DNA of 64,000 nt, from assembly GCA_016795065.1 (NCBI GenBank), contig JAEUIU010000058.1, positions 1 through 64,000 of the forward strand, written 5' to 3'. Below the pieces are notes generated by a model, which had not been told where the DNA came from, did not search any database, and saw only the letters and a program-made list of their open reading frames with translations. Positions within the stretch are counted from its first letter, which is position 1; the number at the start of each line of letters is the position of its first letter. The translations under genes were made by a program, and so were the position numbers. This document shows positions 26,093 through 35,214 of this stretch, piece after piece. This DNA is from Phycisphaerae bacterium. GTDB lineage: Bacteria > Planctomycetota > Phycisphaerae > Phycisphaerales > SM1A02.

Positions 26093-26709
26093 ACCCAGAC
26101 GAACCCACGGCGCGTGAGCCTGACGTCGACGCCGAGGCCGCGATCAGTGCGGAGAAGGCCTCGATGCGGAAAGAGATGCAGGCCAAGTTGAGGGGCGTGG
26201 TTGAGGTCGAGTGCCGACGCGCTTCCCGGCTCGCCTGTGACCGGCTGCTTGAGCTGGACGAGGTCCGGGATGCCGGGACCGTGCTCTTCTATATGGCGAT
26301 GCGGAACGAACTCGATCCGCAGCGGGCGATGGAGGCATGCCTGAGCGAGGGTATCACCGTGGCGGTGCCGCGAATCGACCCGGAGACCCGCGAGCTCGAG
26401 GCCATAGAGATCGAATCGCTCAGTGAGCGACACTTTGAGCGGGACCGGATGGGGATTCCGACGCCGCGCGGCGGTCGCCTGGTCAGGGCGACGGAAATCG
26501 ATGCCGTGGTCGCACCCGGCTTGGCGTTCGACCGGGAGGGAGGCCGACTTGGTCGCGGCGCCGGGTATTACGATCGACTGCTGGTGCGGGTGTCGGAGCA
26601 TTGCTCAACCGTGGGATTCGCCTACGGTTTCCAACTTGTGACCCGCGTTCCGACCTCCCGCCACGACCGACGAGTTCGACGGATCGTGACCGAAATGGAG
26701 ACGGCCTGA
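26089..26709 (+). CDS. ygfA: 5-formyltetrahydrofolate cyclo-ligase family protein
   Basis: 206 residues; ATP-dependent conversion of 5-formyl-THF to 5,10-methenyl-THF in one-carbon metabolism. The signature GRGAGYYDRLL with preceding APGLAFDREGGRLG is clear; near the N terminus SMRKEMQAKLR matches the usual R-x-x-x-R helix, and FYMAMRNELDPQRAME and VAVPRIDP follow. Coupled to rarA by an ATGA overlap. In proteobacteria the ygfA homologue is next to the 6S RNA gene ssrS; here a structured 330-bp gap follows. Confidence 0.9.
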   Translation: MNPDEPTAREPDVDAEAAISAEKASMRKEMQAKLRGVVEVECRRASRLACDRLLELDEVRDAGTVLFYMAMRNELDPQRAMEACLSEGITVAVPRIDPETRELEAIEIESLSERHFERDRMGIPTPRGGRLVRATEIDAVVAPGLAFDREGGRLGRGAGYYDRLLVRVSEHCSTVGFAYGFQLVTRVPTSRHDRRVRRIVTEMETA

Positions 26710-27041
26710 CCTGCTCGGGAATAGGCTTCCGTCTCGGGGTCCAGAGTGGGTTGCTGGCGTCTGCGGGTGGTCCCCTTGTAGCCGAAGGACCTCCCAAACC
26801 CCGTCCCACTCGAATGCTCCCGAACGGCGACCTCATCGAGACCTGCGGATTCTCGCGTGGGCCGTCGAATTGCCGAAGAGTCCCAATCGAGGGGCATGGC
26901 AGCCTGAACCATGCTTGGTCGAGATCCAGATCGTCAGGATTGGGTCGCGACCAGCGGTCCATCCGAACGCTCCTCGGATTCAATGACCGTCTGAACCGAA
27001 CGACTTTGTCCTCCTTTCACCGCTGACCGGAAACCCAAACG
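26710..27041. other. Gene-free stretch with several nested stems
   Basis: No credible protein. Visible pairings: TCGGGA/TCCCGA (26715-26720 with 26818-26823), GAGTGGG/CCCACTC (26744-26750 with 26805-26811), GGGTGGTCC/GGACCTCCC (26765-26773 with 26787-26795, one mismatch), CCCAATC/GATTGGG (26882-26888 with 26938-26944) enclosing GCATGG/CCATGC (26894-26899 with 26909-26914), and a hairpin at 26955-26989. Confidence 0.6.
26713..26990 (+). ncRNA. Candidate structured RNA (6S-like position)
   Basis: The first ~110 nt fold as a long irregular rod of three stacked stems separated by internal loops, the general look of 6S RNA, and the position beside ygfA matches proteobacterial ssrS. The second half adds ATCCGA/TCGGAT nested in CGGTC/GACCG (26955-26989). 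I could not match conserved 6S sequence blocks, so identity and boundaries are open; a long leader of the L,D-transpeptidase gene is the alternative. Confidence 0.25.
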
Positions 27042-28514
27042 ATGGCCCTTGCCAGCCAGTCCGTCCGCACCAACGACCGCCGCCGCATCACCTTCTCCCA
27101 GAGGCGCCTCATCAATCCAAAGTCGATCGCTCTGGCGAGCGTTGCGGCTCTGGGACTGGTGCTCGTCTGGTGGGGCGCCTCGTGGCTCTTCGGGAGCAGC
27201 AACGACGAGCCGGAAGGCTTGACTGCAGACGAGACGCTCGGAGCAATTGCAGATGGTTCGCTCTCGATCGCCCCCGCCGATCAGGTGAAGGGGCCTGGCG
27301 TGCCTGCGAGTGCACTGCGTTCGGCCGAGTCAGATACAAAGCCGAAGAACGAGGCGACGCCCTCGATTCGGTCCCTGGTTGCGGATGATCGAAAGGCGGG
27401 CGAGGCCGCCGCGAACGTACCCACCATCGAGATGGGCGGAAGAGCGGCTCGATCCCAGGATGCGACGAGTCGCGACTCGGCGACCCCTGCTGCAAATAGC
27501 CGCGTTGGGCTTCAAACAGGCACCACTCCCCCGTCAACCCCACCGAGCGCACCTCCGGTACCTCCAGGGAATGACTCAAGCCGCGACCCCCAAGGGACGC
27601 CAGGTACCGGTGACGCCAAGAGGGAGTCGAGTCCCAGCGGTTCACCCCCCGCGACTCAGACGAAGCCCGGGCAGGCCCCGCCGACCGGACCCACGGAGAG
27701 GACATCGCCCGAGTCGGATCGTGCCCTTTCGTCGGCGGGGGTGACCAATGCTGACCTCACCCAGGCGCTGCGACTGCAGACGAGCGATCCGATCCAAGCA
27801 CGAGTCCTGGCCACCCGCGCGCTCGCGAGTCCGCAGCTTTCTGCGGGGGATCGAGAGCGCGGCTACGAGCTTGTGAACGCATTGTGGCGGTCGCTCTTCT
27901 TGAGCTCCAACATCAACCCCAACGACGCGTTCATGCGGGTTCACACCATCCAGCCGGGCGAGAGCCTTGCGAAGGTCGTGCGAAGTCAGGGCCTCGCGTG
28001 CGAGACGCTCCTCCTGAAGCGGATCAATGGAATCAAGGACGAGCGACGAATCCAGATCGGACAACGGCTACGGGTGCCCAAGGGTGCCTTCCACGCGGAA
28101 GTCATCAAGAGTGAGTTCCGCCTGAACCTCTTCATGGATGCTGGAAGCGGTTCGAGCGATCGCGTGATGGTGGCGAGCTTCCGTTGCGGCATCGGCGAAA
28201 GCAACGGTACTCCGACCGGGCAGTTCAAGGTCCGTCCGAAGTCCAAGCTCATCGATCCCGAGTGGACGCACCCGAAGACCGGCCAGCACTTCGGCAGCCA
28301 TGATCCGATGAACCCGATCGGAGAACATTGGATCGGCATCATGGGCGTCGAAGCAGCGAACCAGAACTTCTTGGGATACGGGATTCACGGCACGATCGAG
28401 CCCGACTCGATCGGTCGTGACAAGTCTCTAGGATGTGTGCGCCTTTTGGCTGATGACGTAGCCTTTGTGTACGAGTGCCTGGTTGATCCCCAGAGCACAA
28501 TCCTGATCAAGTGA
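27042..28514 (+). CDS. LysM-L,D-transpeptidase (YkuD), membrane-anchored
   Basis: 490 residues; predicted peptidoglycan cross-linking or anchoring enzyme in the periplasm. Short cytoplasmic N terminus, one TM (about 28-50), a long Ser/Pro/Thr/Gly-rich linker (about 60-235), a helical part, a LysM domain (about 303-352, HTIQPGESLAKVVRSQGL..IQIGQRLRVPKG), and a YkuD domain to the end. Catalytic HxnSxGCxR: His449 in GIHGT and Cys465 in KSLGCVRL, preceded by PTGQFKV and MGVEAANQNFLGYG. The gene is followed 6 bp later by pdxA. Confidence 0.93.
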   Translation: MALASQSVRTNDRRRITFSQRRLINPKSIALASVAALGLVLVWWGASWLFGSSNDEPEGLTADETLGAIADGSLSIAPADQVKGPGVPASALRSAESDTKPKNEATPSIRSLVADDRKAGEAAANVPTIEMGGRAARSQDATSRDSATPAANSRVGLQTGTTPPSTPPSAPPVPPGNDSSRDPQGTPGTGDAKRESSPSGSPPATQTKPGQAPPTGPTERTSPESDRALSSAGVTNADLTQALRLQTSDPIQARVLATRALASPQLSAGDRERGYELVNALWRSLFLSSNINPNDAFMRVHTIQPGESLAKVVRSQGLACETLLLKRINGIKDERRIQIGQRLRVPKGAFHAEVIKSEFRLNLFMDAGSGSSDRVMVASFRCGIGESNGTPTGQFKVRPKSKLIDPEWTHPKTGQHFGSHDPMNPIGEHWIGIMGVEAANQNFLGYGIHGTIEPDSIGRDKSLGCVRLLADDVAFVYECLVDPQSTILIK

Positions 28515-28520
28515 CGCTCC

Positions 28521-29594
28521 ATGCCCCAGCCCCGCAACAGTCCGCCCATCATTGGCATCACGATGGGGGATCCTGCGGGAATTGGGCCTGAGGTGACGAT
28601 CAAGGCACTCGCTGACGTAGCCCTTCGGCGCAGCGCCCGCTTCGTCATTTATGGGCAGAATGACCTGCTGACCTACGCTGCGGACCGAGCGGCGATCCAC
28701 CCGTACTGGTTCCGAGTGGCGGCCGCGTCGGAGCGCGCAGGACAGCCCTTCACCGGCGACGTGACGGTGCTCGACTACCCGGGCGAGGACCTGACGCGCC
28801 CGGGACCGGCGGCACCGTCGCGCTCCGGCGGCTTGGCAAGCAAGCAGTTCGTCGAGGACGCCATCACCGACGCGCTGCGGGACGCCAGCGACCCACGGCA
28901 TATCGACGCCATTGTCACCGGACCGATCTCGAAGGAGAGCTGGTCGTTGGCGAACTTCCGCTGGCCCGGACACACGGAACTGTTCGCCGCGAGAACCAAG
29001 GCAAAGCGGCACGCGATGATGTTCGTCTCCCCGAGGCTGACGGTCGCGTTGGCAACGGCGCATGTCGCGCTGATGGACATCAGAAATGTGCTGACGATTG
29101 GTCGTGTGTTCGACCCGATCGACCTGGGCGCGCAACTTTGCCGTCGGCTCGGCAAGGCGAAACCGACCGTCGCCGTTTGCGGTCTGAATCCCCACGCGGG
29201 CGAGAACGGGCTCTTCGGCGATGAGGAAGAGCGGATCATCCGGCCGGCGATCGAAGTGGCCCGTCGACACGGAATCGATGCACGCGGACCCTATCCGGGG
29301 GACACGGTGTTCATTGATGCCGCCGCGGGGAAGTTCGACCTCGTTCTTGCGATGTACCACGATCAGGGTCTGATTCCGGTGAAGCTCCTTGGTTGGGATA
29401 GGGCGGTCAACGTGACCGTCGGCCTTCCTATCGTGCGAACGAGTCCCGATCACGGGACGGCCTTCAACATCGCCGGCACCAACAGCGCCAGCGAAGGTTC
29501 CATGCGAGCAGCCATCGAGCTCGCCGTGCGGATGGCATCACTCGAACCAGCCTCGCCCGCCGAGCCGTCGCTCGACGGCCCTCCGCTTGAGTGA
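28521..29594 (+). CDS. pdxA: 4-hydroxythreonine-4-phosphate dehydrogenase
   Basis: 357 residues; NAD-dependent oxidation of 4-hydroxy-L-threonine phosphate in DXP-independent-input vitamin B6 synthesis (the PdxA/PdxJ route). GITMGDPAGIGPEVTIKAL opens the protein, VTGPISKESW, GHTELFAARTKAKRH, GLNPHAGENGLFGDEE and YHDQGLIPVKLLGWD are metal and substrate segments of the family. Standard length plus a short polar tail. Downstream of the L,D-transpeptidase with 6 bp spacing, so probably one transcript; there is no functional link I can name. Confidence 0.96.
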   Translation: MPQPRNSPPIIGITMGDPAGIGPEVTIKALADVALRRSARFVIYGQNDLLTYAADRAAIHPYWFRVAAASERAGQPFTGDVTVLDYPGEDLTRPGPAAPSRSGGLASKQFVEDAITDALRDASDPRHIDAIVTGPISKESWSLANFRWPGHTELFAARTKAKRHAMMFVSPRLTVALATAHVALMDIRNVLTIGRVFDPIDLGAQLCRRLGKAKPTVAVCGLNPHAGENGLFGDEEERIIRPAIEVARRHGIDARGPYPGDTVFIDAAAGKFDLVLAMYHDQGLIPVKLLGWDRAVNVTVGLPIVRTSPDHGTAFNIAGTNSASEGSMRAAIELAVRMASLEPASPAEPSLDGPPLE

Positions 29595-30395
29595 TGCCAA
29601 TCCGAGCAGAACGCCGCGAGTTGCGACGTCCATACAAGACTGCCCCGCCAGACGAAGTCTGCGCCGAAATGGCGCTGCAACCAGATCGAACTGGTAGACG
29701 AGGCCTGCATACGCTCTCGCTCGCCTCGGGCGCCTGAGCCATGGCGGCACCTGTCGCTATCGCTGCTTCAGGGGCCGATGTGACCCAGACGTCCCGATGC
29801 GGAGCGCGGAAGGGACCGCGCTGGGAAAGTGATTCGATGAGCTGCTGACGGCAGAAGCCCGCCGGGCGTCAGCGCGGCCACGGCGGACAGCCATCCGAGG
29901 GCATACATGCGAGACTGAGGCGCCGCGCAAAGCTCGATTGACACGGGCAACGCGCGTTTCCCATCGGACTTCACTCCTCGTGCAATCGACTGTCGATGAG
30001 GCCGGTCAATGAGAGGGCCCTCCAGACGCAGTTCGACGCACTTTCTCGGCTCCAGATCGCCTTTGGATGAGCGGTCTACTTCAATTCGTGGGTACCTCCG
30101 TTCAACCCGATCCTTGCCTCGGTTCGGCCGTGCCATCGACGCCGATGTCCAACCCGGGACTGGGCGTGGCGAGCATCCTGCCCACCACCGGACACCGGAC
30201 GTCGATGGCACCGCGCACCGAAAGTGGCTCTGTGAGTCAACGTCAGCGTGGCGGAGGACGACCCCCTTGTGCGACGGGACGCGGGACCGAACGGTGGTAC
30301 TTCCCTCCGCTACCACCGAGCACGGCAACCCTCACCGCGCGTCTCCGCGCCCCGTCGCGGGGGCACTCCGACAGTGATCCTCCGATCGCCGCCCG
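29595..30395. other. 800-bp gene-free stretch
   Basis: Both strands give only short or compositionally odd frames (Arg/Ser/Pro-rich, no domain), the longest being 186 codons on the minus strand at 29768-30328. I see no tRNA, no RNase P or tmRNA signature, and no clear terminator or repeat. It may be decayed coding sequence or unknown RNA. Confidence 0.6.
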
Positions 30396-31046
30396 TTAGG
30401 CGGGATCCTCTCCCTCTCCCCTGCGTCGACGCCGACCGACCAGGCCCGCAGCGCCCAGCAGGGCAATCACGCCTGGGGCAGGGACGGCGCTACCGCTGAC
30501 CATGAGATTGTCGAAGCGGACCGTCCCGGAACCGCTGCTGGCGCCGTCGAAGACCAGACGAAGGGAAGCGATCCCGTTCTCGAGGCCATTCAGTGAGCTC
30601 AGGTCAAACGTGTGGGTGGTCCAGGCGGTCGTCGACGGGTTGAACGCCGAAACCAACGTCCATGCACCATTCACCAACGCCTCAAGCCGGTCGTTGCCGA
30701 ATCCCGTGGTGCTGCGCCGGGCGGCGAACGACACCGTAAGGTCGCCAAATCCCACCGTGGACAACGAGATCTCGGCGATCGCGCCGTTGTGACTCGACCC
30801 CGTCAGGCCGAGTGAATCACCCGCCACGATCCCGTCCGGCGCATTCACATCGGTACCACCGAAGGACGTCAAGCCCGTCCCGAAGGACGTGCAGTTCACC
30901 GTCCCGGTTCCCGTCGACGCGGCCACGATCGCCCCGTTCGCCGGATCAAACCCGTTGAAGTGCCAATAGGAGACCACATCCGCCTGCGCACAGTTCGTCG
31001 CCAGCACCAGCGCTGCGCACGACACAACCATCGGCCATTGCCGCAT
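30396..31046 (-). CDS. PEP-CTERM-type exported protein
   Basis: 216 residues: signal peptide (to about ALVLATNCAQA), a mature Gly/Ser/Thr-rich beta domain (DVVSYWHFNGFDPANGAIVA, GSSHNGAIAEISLSTVGFGD, VSFAARRSTTGFGNDRLEAL), and a C-terminal sorting tail VPAPGVIALLGAAGLVGRRRR: P-x-P-G motif, TM helix, Arg cluster. PEP-CTERM tails are processed by exosortase; none is in the window. A G-rich GGGGGAAGG lies shortly before the ATG. Role likely extracellular or envelope; choice of ligand unknown. Confidence 0.85.
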   Translation of the reverse strand: MRQWPMVVSCAALVLATNCAQADVVSYWHFNGFDPANGAIVAASTGTGTVNCTSFGTGLTSFGGTDVNAPDGIVAGDSLGLTGSSHNGAIAEISLSTVGFGDLTVSFAARRSTTGFGNDRLEALVNGAWTLVSAFNPSTTAWTTHTFDLSSLNGLENGIASLRLVFDGASSGSGTVRFDNLMVSGSAVPAPGVIALLGAAGLVGRRRRRGEGEDPA

Positions 31047-31217
31047 ACCTTCCCCCTTTCAAGGAGCAAATCAAGTCTCTTGCGTCGCGTCGCGCCTGGA
31101 GCGCCGAGCGACGTTCGTGCGTTCCTTCGCACGACCGCCGCACTCTACCGGCGCGCGAAAGCACTTCTCCATTTCTGGCCGCTTTTTCCAGCACTTTTCT
31201 GTGATGTGGACAACGCG

Positions 31218-32279
31218 TCAGCGGATGCTGAACAACAAGCCCATCGCGGTGTGTGCGCCCTTCGGATCGATCAGCCACAGCCAGTCGGAGAAGAGGAACT
31301 CCAGCCGCTCTGACAGGAGCGTGATGCGACCCATCACCGTGAAGGCGAAGGCCGCGCCGAAGCTGACCATCAGGAACCAGACGCCGAGCCGAGCGAACTT
31401 GCCGATCGTCCCGCGGTGCTCAACGGAGAAGAAGAAGTAGGTGAGGACGCTGAGTAGTCCCACGATCAGCACGAAGTTGCCGATGGATGTTCCCAACTCG
31501 AATCGCCCTTGGGCATCGGTTGCGTACAGCGGAAGCACCGAACCGGAAAGCATGGACAGGAAGTCGGCCTGCACGTGCGAGACCAGCTTCATTCCCGCGG
31601 TTGTGCCGATCACGAACGCCAGCGGCCACGCCGCGATCCATCCGCCCTTCGGCGAGAGGCGGAGAAGGAGCATCACGGCGAATGTCAGCGGCACAAGGGT
31701 GACGAACCAGAAATCGCTCGCCTCGCCCGTCGTCCCCGGCATCGCCCAGGACTGCACGAACTTCGGGAAGAGCGGCTGGATCAGGTTTGGCACCAACGTC
31801 GCCCAGAAGGCGTTGAGCATCCAATACGCGGCGGACACGCCAACGATCACCGACTCGGCGAACTTGTATACCGGGTTGTCGCGCCAAAGAAAGGACAAGA
31901 CAGCAAGCGTGAAGAATGCCGCGACCCAGATGCCCAGCGTGTGCTTCAGGCTCAGCCGGTAGGACGGGTCGCCCTGCATCTCGTCCCATGCCTTCGCCGG
32001 CGTCACCTGCGACTCCTCGATCCAGGAGACTTCGGGAGTCGTCGTGCGCGAAACGTTAGGCCTGTCGAGCTCCGGCCCCCCAGCCTCGACCCACTTCGTC
32101 TCGGTGGGCTCGTTCGCATCGGCGCCGATCGGCGGCCCCACGGTCACCTCGACCCGACGCACGGGCTCGTCATGAACGTAGGCAAGACCGAATCCCTTCG
32201 GTCGGACCACGAGATTCGTGGCCAGTCCCGCCGCCCCCAGCAGGAACACCACTAGCCACACCATCGTCGAACGGCTCAT
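31218..32279 (-). CDS. Membrane protein, last gene of the MutL/DUF6754 operon
   Basis: 353 residues. N-terminal TM (VWLVVFLLGAAGLATNLVV), an exported-looking polar part (about 28-110, Pro/Glu/Thr-rich), then about six TMs (GIWVAAFFTLAVLSFLW, IVGVSAAYWMLNAFWATLVP, FVTLVPLTFAVMLLLRL, WPLAFVIGTTAGMKLV, IGNFVLIVGLLSVLTYFFF, FLMVSFGAAFAFTVMGRI). The C-terminal LFSDWLWLIDPKGAHT is striking. No family recognised. Its ATG overlaps the stop of the upstream gene (ATGA), so it is the sixth and last gene of the operon and probably part of the same membrane complex. Confidence 0.75.
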   Translation of the reverse strand: MSRSTMVWLVVFLLGAAGLATNLVVRPKGFGLAYVHDEPVRRVEVTVGPPIGADANEPTETKWVEAGGPELDRPNVSRTTTPEVSWIEESQVTPAKAWDEMQGDPSYRLSLKHTLGIWVAAFFTLAVLSFLWRDNPVYKFAESVIVGVSAAYWMLNAFWATLVPNLIQPLFPKFVQSWAMPGTTGEASDFWFVTLVPLTFAVMLLLRLSPKGGWIAAWPLAFVIGTTAGMKLVSHVQADFLSMLSGSVLPLYATDAQGRFELGTSIGNFVLIVGLLSVLTYFFFSVEHRGTIGKFARLGVWFLMVSFGAAFAFTVMGRITLLSERLEFLFSDWLWLIDPKGAHTAMGLLFSIR

Positions 32280-33145
32280 CGTCGTCCCTCCCGCCGGGCC
32301 TTGCGTTGCATGAAGAAGATTGCGTTGCCCAGGAGAATCAGCGACACCATCAGCATGTGGGCGACAAGCTGCGGTCCCATCCTCCGCTGCCCTTCACCCA
32401 ACTCGGGAACGGGCTTTCCGTTCACGGGATACTGCTCGTTCACGATCGTCTCGTATTCCGCGGCCCCCTTGATGGCACCGAGCATGCCAGCAATCTGATT
32501 CGGTATGTACGGATACAGGCTCACTGACTGCACGCCCGTCGTGCCCGTGATCATGCGGGTCCTCGGGAAGGGGGTACTGAAATACTGCACCCATTCCTTG
32601 GAGCCGGGATAGCCGGCGCTGATCGTGATCAGCAAGTCCATCGCCTGAAGATTGTTCACGCCCTCCATCATCGGAATCGCCTCGAGTGGCGTTCCCTTGA
32701 TGTCCGTCTTGTACTGCTGGCGAAGGTCGGTCGCCGCGATCTTGATGACACCTTCGTTTCCCGATTGATAGCCGAGCTCAACGTAGTCCTCGCCATACGC
32801 CGCATCGGGCCGATACTTCAGGAGGACCGTGGCGATGGTCTCGGTGCAGATCGTCTTGCCGGGCGCCCAAAGGGCCATGAAGTAGAGCTTGTGTCGTTTC
32901 CGCGCACAGTGATAGACGAGCGCGTTGGACATCGGCTGGAGCTCGCCGGAACTCGCCGGGTCGTAGTCGAAGCTGAACACGACCTTTGACCCGTCGGGCA
33001 GCCGATCAATCGCATCGAAGGCCGACTGGGCCAGCGGACTTGGCTTGTACGAGAGGGGCAGCGGAAACAGGATCGGAATGGCAACGGCAAGCCCCATGAG
33101 GAGGAATGCCACGCGCCGATCGAGCTGTTCAAGGAACTTCAGCAT
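32276..33145 (-). CDS. Membrane protein with large extracytoplasmic domain (MutL/DUF6754 operon)
   Basis: 289 residues: one N-terminal TM (VAFLLMGLAVAIPILFPLPL), a ~220-residue domain between membrane segments, and a C-terminal TM (LVAHMLMVSLILLGNAIFFM) with a basic tail. The domain has DRLPDGSKVVFSFDYDPAS, YHCARKRHKLYFMALW and YGEDYVELGYQSGNEGVIK, an alpha/beta pattern with no motif I recognise. Longer reading to 33508 overlaps the upstream gene and is rejected. Start ATG 33145; 11 bp after the upstream gene and 4-bp overlap with the next. Confidence 0.72.
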   Translation of the reverse strand: MLKFLEQLDRRVAFLLMGLAVAIPILFPLPLSYKPSPLAQSAFDAIDRLPDGSKVVFSFDYDPASSGELQPMSNALVYHCARKRHKLYFMALWAPGKTICTETIATVLLKYRPDAAYGEDYVELGYQSGNEGVIKIAATDLRQQYKTDIKGTPLEAIPMMEGVNNLQAMDLLITISAGYPGSKEWVQYFSTPFPRTRMITGTTGVQSVSLYPYIPNQIAGMLGAIKGAAEYETIVNEQYPVNGKPVPELGEGQRRMGPQLVAHMLMVSLILLGNAIFFMQRKARREGRR

Positions 33146-33156
33146 GGTGGCTCCGG

Positions 33157-33846
33157 TCAGGTGCGGCCGAGGTAGGGACGATCGATCCCGAGGAGGACCC
33201 GCAGGCTTGTTGCGGCAACACCGATCGCGATGCCGATCGTGATCGCCCGCCACGCACCGGTGCTGAGATAGGTCATCAGGTTGGCGACGATCGAGTCGAG
33301 CCTGAGGAATGCAAGCGACTCGGGCAGCGCATCGGTGATGCGTGCGATGGCCGTGTTGCCGACCAGCACCAGGAACGCGGTGCCGAGCAGCAGGATCGCC
33401 TCGACGTTCTTGGCCCGGAATGCCCGGAACGCGGCGCTGGCGACATAGAACGCCAGCGACGCGAACATCGTGGCCGTGATCGGCGAGAAGATGTACTCGT
33501 ACATCCATCCGAAGGGCGAGGACGGCGCGTCATGCGGACCCGCCCACGGATGAAGCGGGTACTGTGCCTGCGGATGCACGCCGATCTTGAGGAGACCGAA
33601 CGCGAGCATCGCGAAGAACGCGGCAAGCGTGACGATCGCGTATCCATATCCTTTCCGTCGGGCCGAGATCGTCTCAAGCTGCACCTTCACGAGATTGCCG
33701 CCACCGAGAATGAAGGCGACGCCCGCGAGGATGTTGAACCATACGACCGCCGTCTCACCCCATGATTGGGTGGCGGGTATGAAGAAGGCGATCACCAGGA
33801 CGAATCCTACTGTCGCGGCGATGAGCGTCGGTACGGCGCGCTTCAT
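33157..33846 (-). CDS. Six-TM membrane protein (MutL/DUF6754 operon)
   Basis: 229 residues with about six TMs: TLIAATVGFVLVIAFFIPA, WFNILAGVAFILGGGNLVK, IVTLAAFFAMLAFGLLKIG, ITATMFASLAFYVASAAF, AILLLGTAFLVLVGNTAI and ITIGIAIGVAATSLRVLLG. A loop HPQAQYPLHPWAGPHDAPSS between TM3 and TM4 is rich in Pro and His. No family recognised. It lies 36 bp after the DUF6754 gene and 11 bp before the next, on the same strand. Confidence 0.72.
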   Translation of the reverse strand: MKRAVPTLIAATVGFVLVIAFFIPATQSWGETAVVWFNILAGVAFILGGGNLVKVQLETISARRKGYGYAIVTLAAFFAMLAFGLLKIGVHPQAQYPLHPWAGPHDAPSSPFGWMYEYIFSPITATMFASLAFYVASAAFRAFRAKNVEAILLLGTAFLVLVGNTAIARITDALPESLAFLRLDSIVANLMTYLSTGAWRAITIGIAIGVAATSLRVLLGIDRPYLGRT

Positions 33847-33882
33847 GGAATCGGTACTCGTTGGTGATCCGAGGGAATGGGT

Positions 33883-35214
33883 TCAGCTTGCAAGGATTGA
33901 GTTCGCGAGATAGTCCGACGCGGCCTTCGGCATGGAGAGACCGAGCCCGCCAAGCGTCGAGAGGATGACGCCGGCAACGATGACGACCATCGCGATGAGC
34001 TTCGACACGTCCTGCCCGAAGAGGCTCCCCAACTGGGTCGGCTCGCCGGCGAGATAGGCGCTCGCGGCGAAGAACTCCTCGCCGATGAGCGTGTAGTCAC
34101 AGGCGGCAACGAAGAACGGAAGCTGCGAGCTCTCCGCGGTACCGGCGATCTGGATCGCATTGATCGCGTTCCCGTTTTCCGAAAGCAGCAGCGATTCCGC
34201 GTAGAACTGCCCCATGTAGATGCAGGTCGCGGGCTTCTCGCGCACCATCCGACCGGCCACGTAGGCGACGTAGCCGAACTGTTCGTCGGTGATGTATCGG
34301 ATCGTGTCGGGGTTGTACGCGTCGTGCCGGCCGGCTTCGAAGTAAGCGGTCTGAACGACGTCTCGCGCCGCGGTCATCACCAGCGAACGTGCGGTCGGCA
34401 CCTCTATTTTCGCGTCGTACTCCGCGGCGATCTTGGCGACGCGCCCAAGAATCGTGACGCCGGCGACGGTCTGTACGTTGTCCATGTCCTGCACGCCGGC
34501 GATGTACAGAACGGGCCGTCCCATCTCGGTCGCGCGACCCACGGCCTCATCGATGGCGTCCAGACCGGCGATGCGGCGCACCTTGATCGGGCGTCCAGCC
34601 CTGGCGAGCAGAATGCAGCCGATGATGATCGCACACAGGCCGATCAGGAGCGGGAAGAACCACGCCCGCGTTCCGAGGAAGATCTCGATGGTGGCCGCTG
34701 CGCTTCCCGCCTCGGCCGCTGGGCTCTCGTTGCCGTCAGCATCAAAGGATCGCACCCGAAACGCGATCGCTCGGCCGCTCTCGACCGGTGCCGCGACATA
34801 GCGCAGGGCGTTCGCGGCGGCAGTCCCGACGGCCACTTCATCGGGCATGCCTTCGGCGCCAGCACGCTCGGCAGCGGCTGTGGCGGCAGCGGTCGCCAGT
34901 TCAATCCGATCGCTTGCGCTGGTGTTCGATTCGTAGGCTGCCTTCCACGCGACATCGGCCGCGGCAACACGCCTGTCCCGCAGGGCCCGCTTCTGCTCCT
35001 CGGTCGAGAGCAACCGGTAGACGCGGTAACCCGCGATGTTCGTCGCGCTCTCGGGTGCTCTCCAGGTGATCTCAATAGCGGTTCCGTCATCCCAGGGAAG
35101 GTCATGCGCCGACGCCTCCACGGGCGGCGGCGGAGCGGCATGGGTGCGCACGGCGCCGACAACAAGCATGGCGCACGACACGAGAGCGAACCGGACTATT
35201 GGTGCGCGCATCAT
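33883..35214 (-). CDS. DUF6754-type membrane protein with fibronectin-III-like N domain
   Basis: 443 residues: signal peptide, an FN3-like extracytoplasmic domain (about 35-170, EITWRAPESATNIAGYRVYR, IAFRVRSFDADGNESPAAE), a TM (FFPLLIGLCAIIIGCILLARA), then a ~200-residue cytoplasmic domain matching what I recall as DUF6754 (VLYIAGVQDMDNVQTVAGV, DEQFGYVAYVAGRMVREKPA, YTLIGEEFFAASAYLAGEP) and a C-terminal TM (LIAMVVIVAGVILSTLGGLG). Function undescribed. ATG 35214 shares its A with the upstream stop (TGATG); GTG 35217 is an alternative. Confidence 0.8.
   Translation of the reverse strand: MMRAPIVRFALVSCAMLVVGAVRTHAAPPPPVEASAHDLPWDDGTAIEITWRAPESATNIAGYRVYRLLSTEEQKRALRDRRVAAADVAWKAAYESNTSASDRIELATAAATAAAERAGAEGMPDEVAVGTAAANALRYVAAPVESGRAIAFRVRSFDADGNESPAAEAGSAAATIEIFLGTRAWFFPLLIGLCAIIIGCILLARAGRPIKVRRIAGLDAIDEAVGRATEMGRPVLYIAGVQDMDNVQTVAGVTILGRVAKIAAEYDAKIEVPTARSLVMTAARDVVQTAYFEAGRHDAYNPDTIRYITDEQFGYVAYVAGRMVREKPATCIYMGQFYAESLLLSENGNAINAIQIAGTAESSQLPFFVAACDYTLIGEEFFAASAYLAGEPTQLGSLFGQDVSKLIAMVVIVAGVILSTLGGLGLSMPKAASDYLANSILAS

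Noticed and set aside
26601-27026. Frame on the plus strand running through the gap after ygfA
   Set aside because: Begins inside ygfA, Arg/Ser-rich and unlike protein; the gap is better explained by RNA structure.
29768-30328. 186-codon minus-strand frame in the gene-free stretch
   Set aside because: No recognisable domain, no signal peptide or ribosome site, odd composition.
29595-30395. RNase P RNA or tmRNA in the long gap
   Set aside because: I looked for the GAGGAAAGTCC block and for a tRNA-like end with tag frame and found neither.
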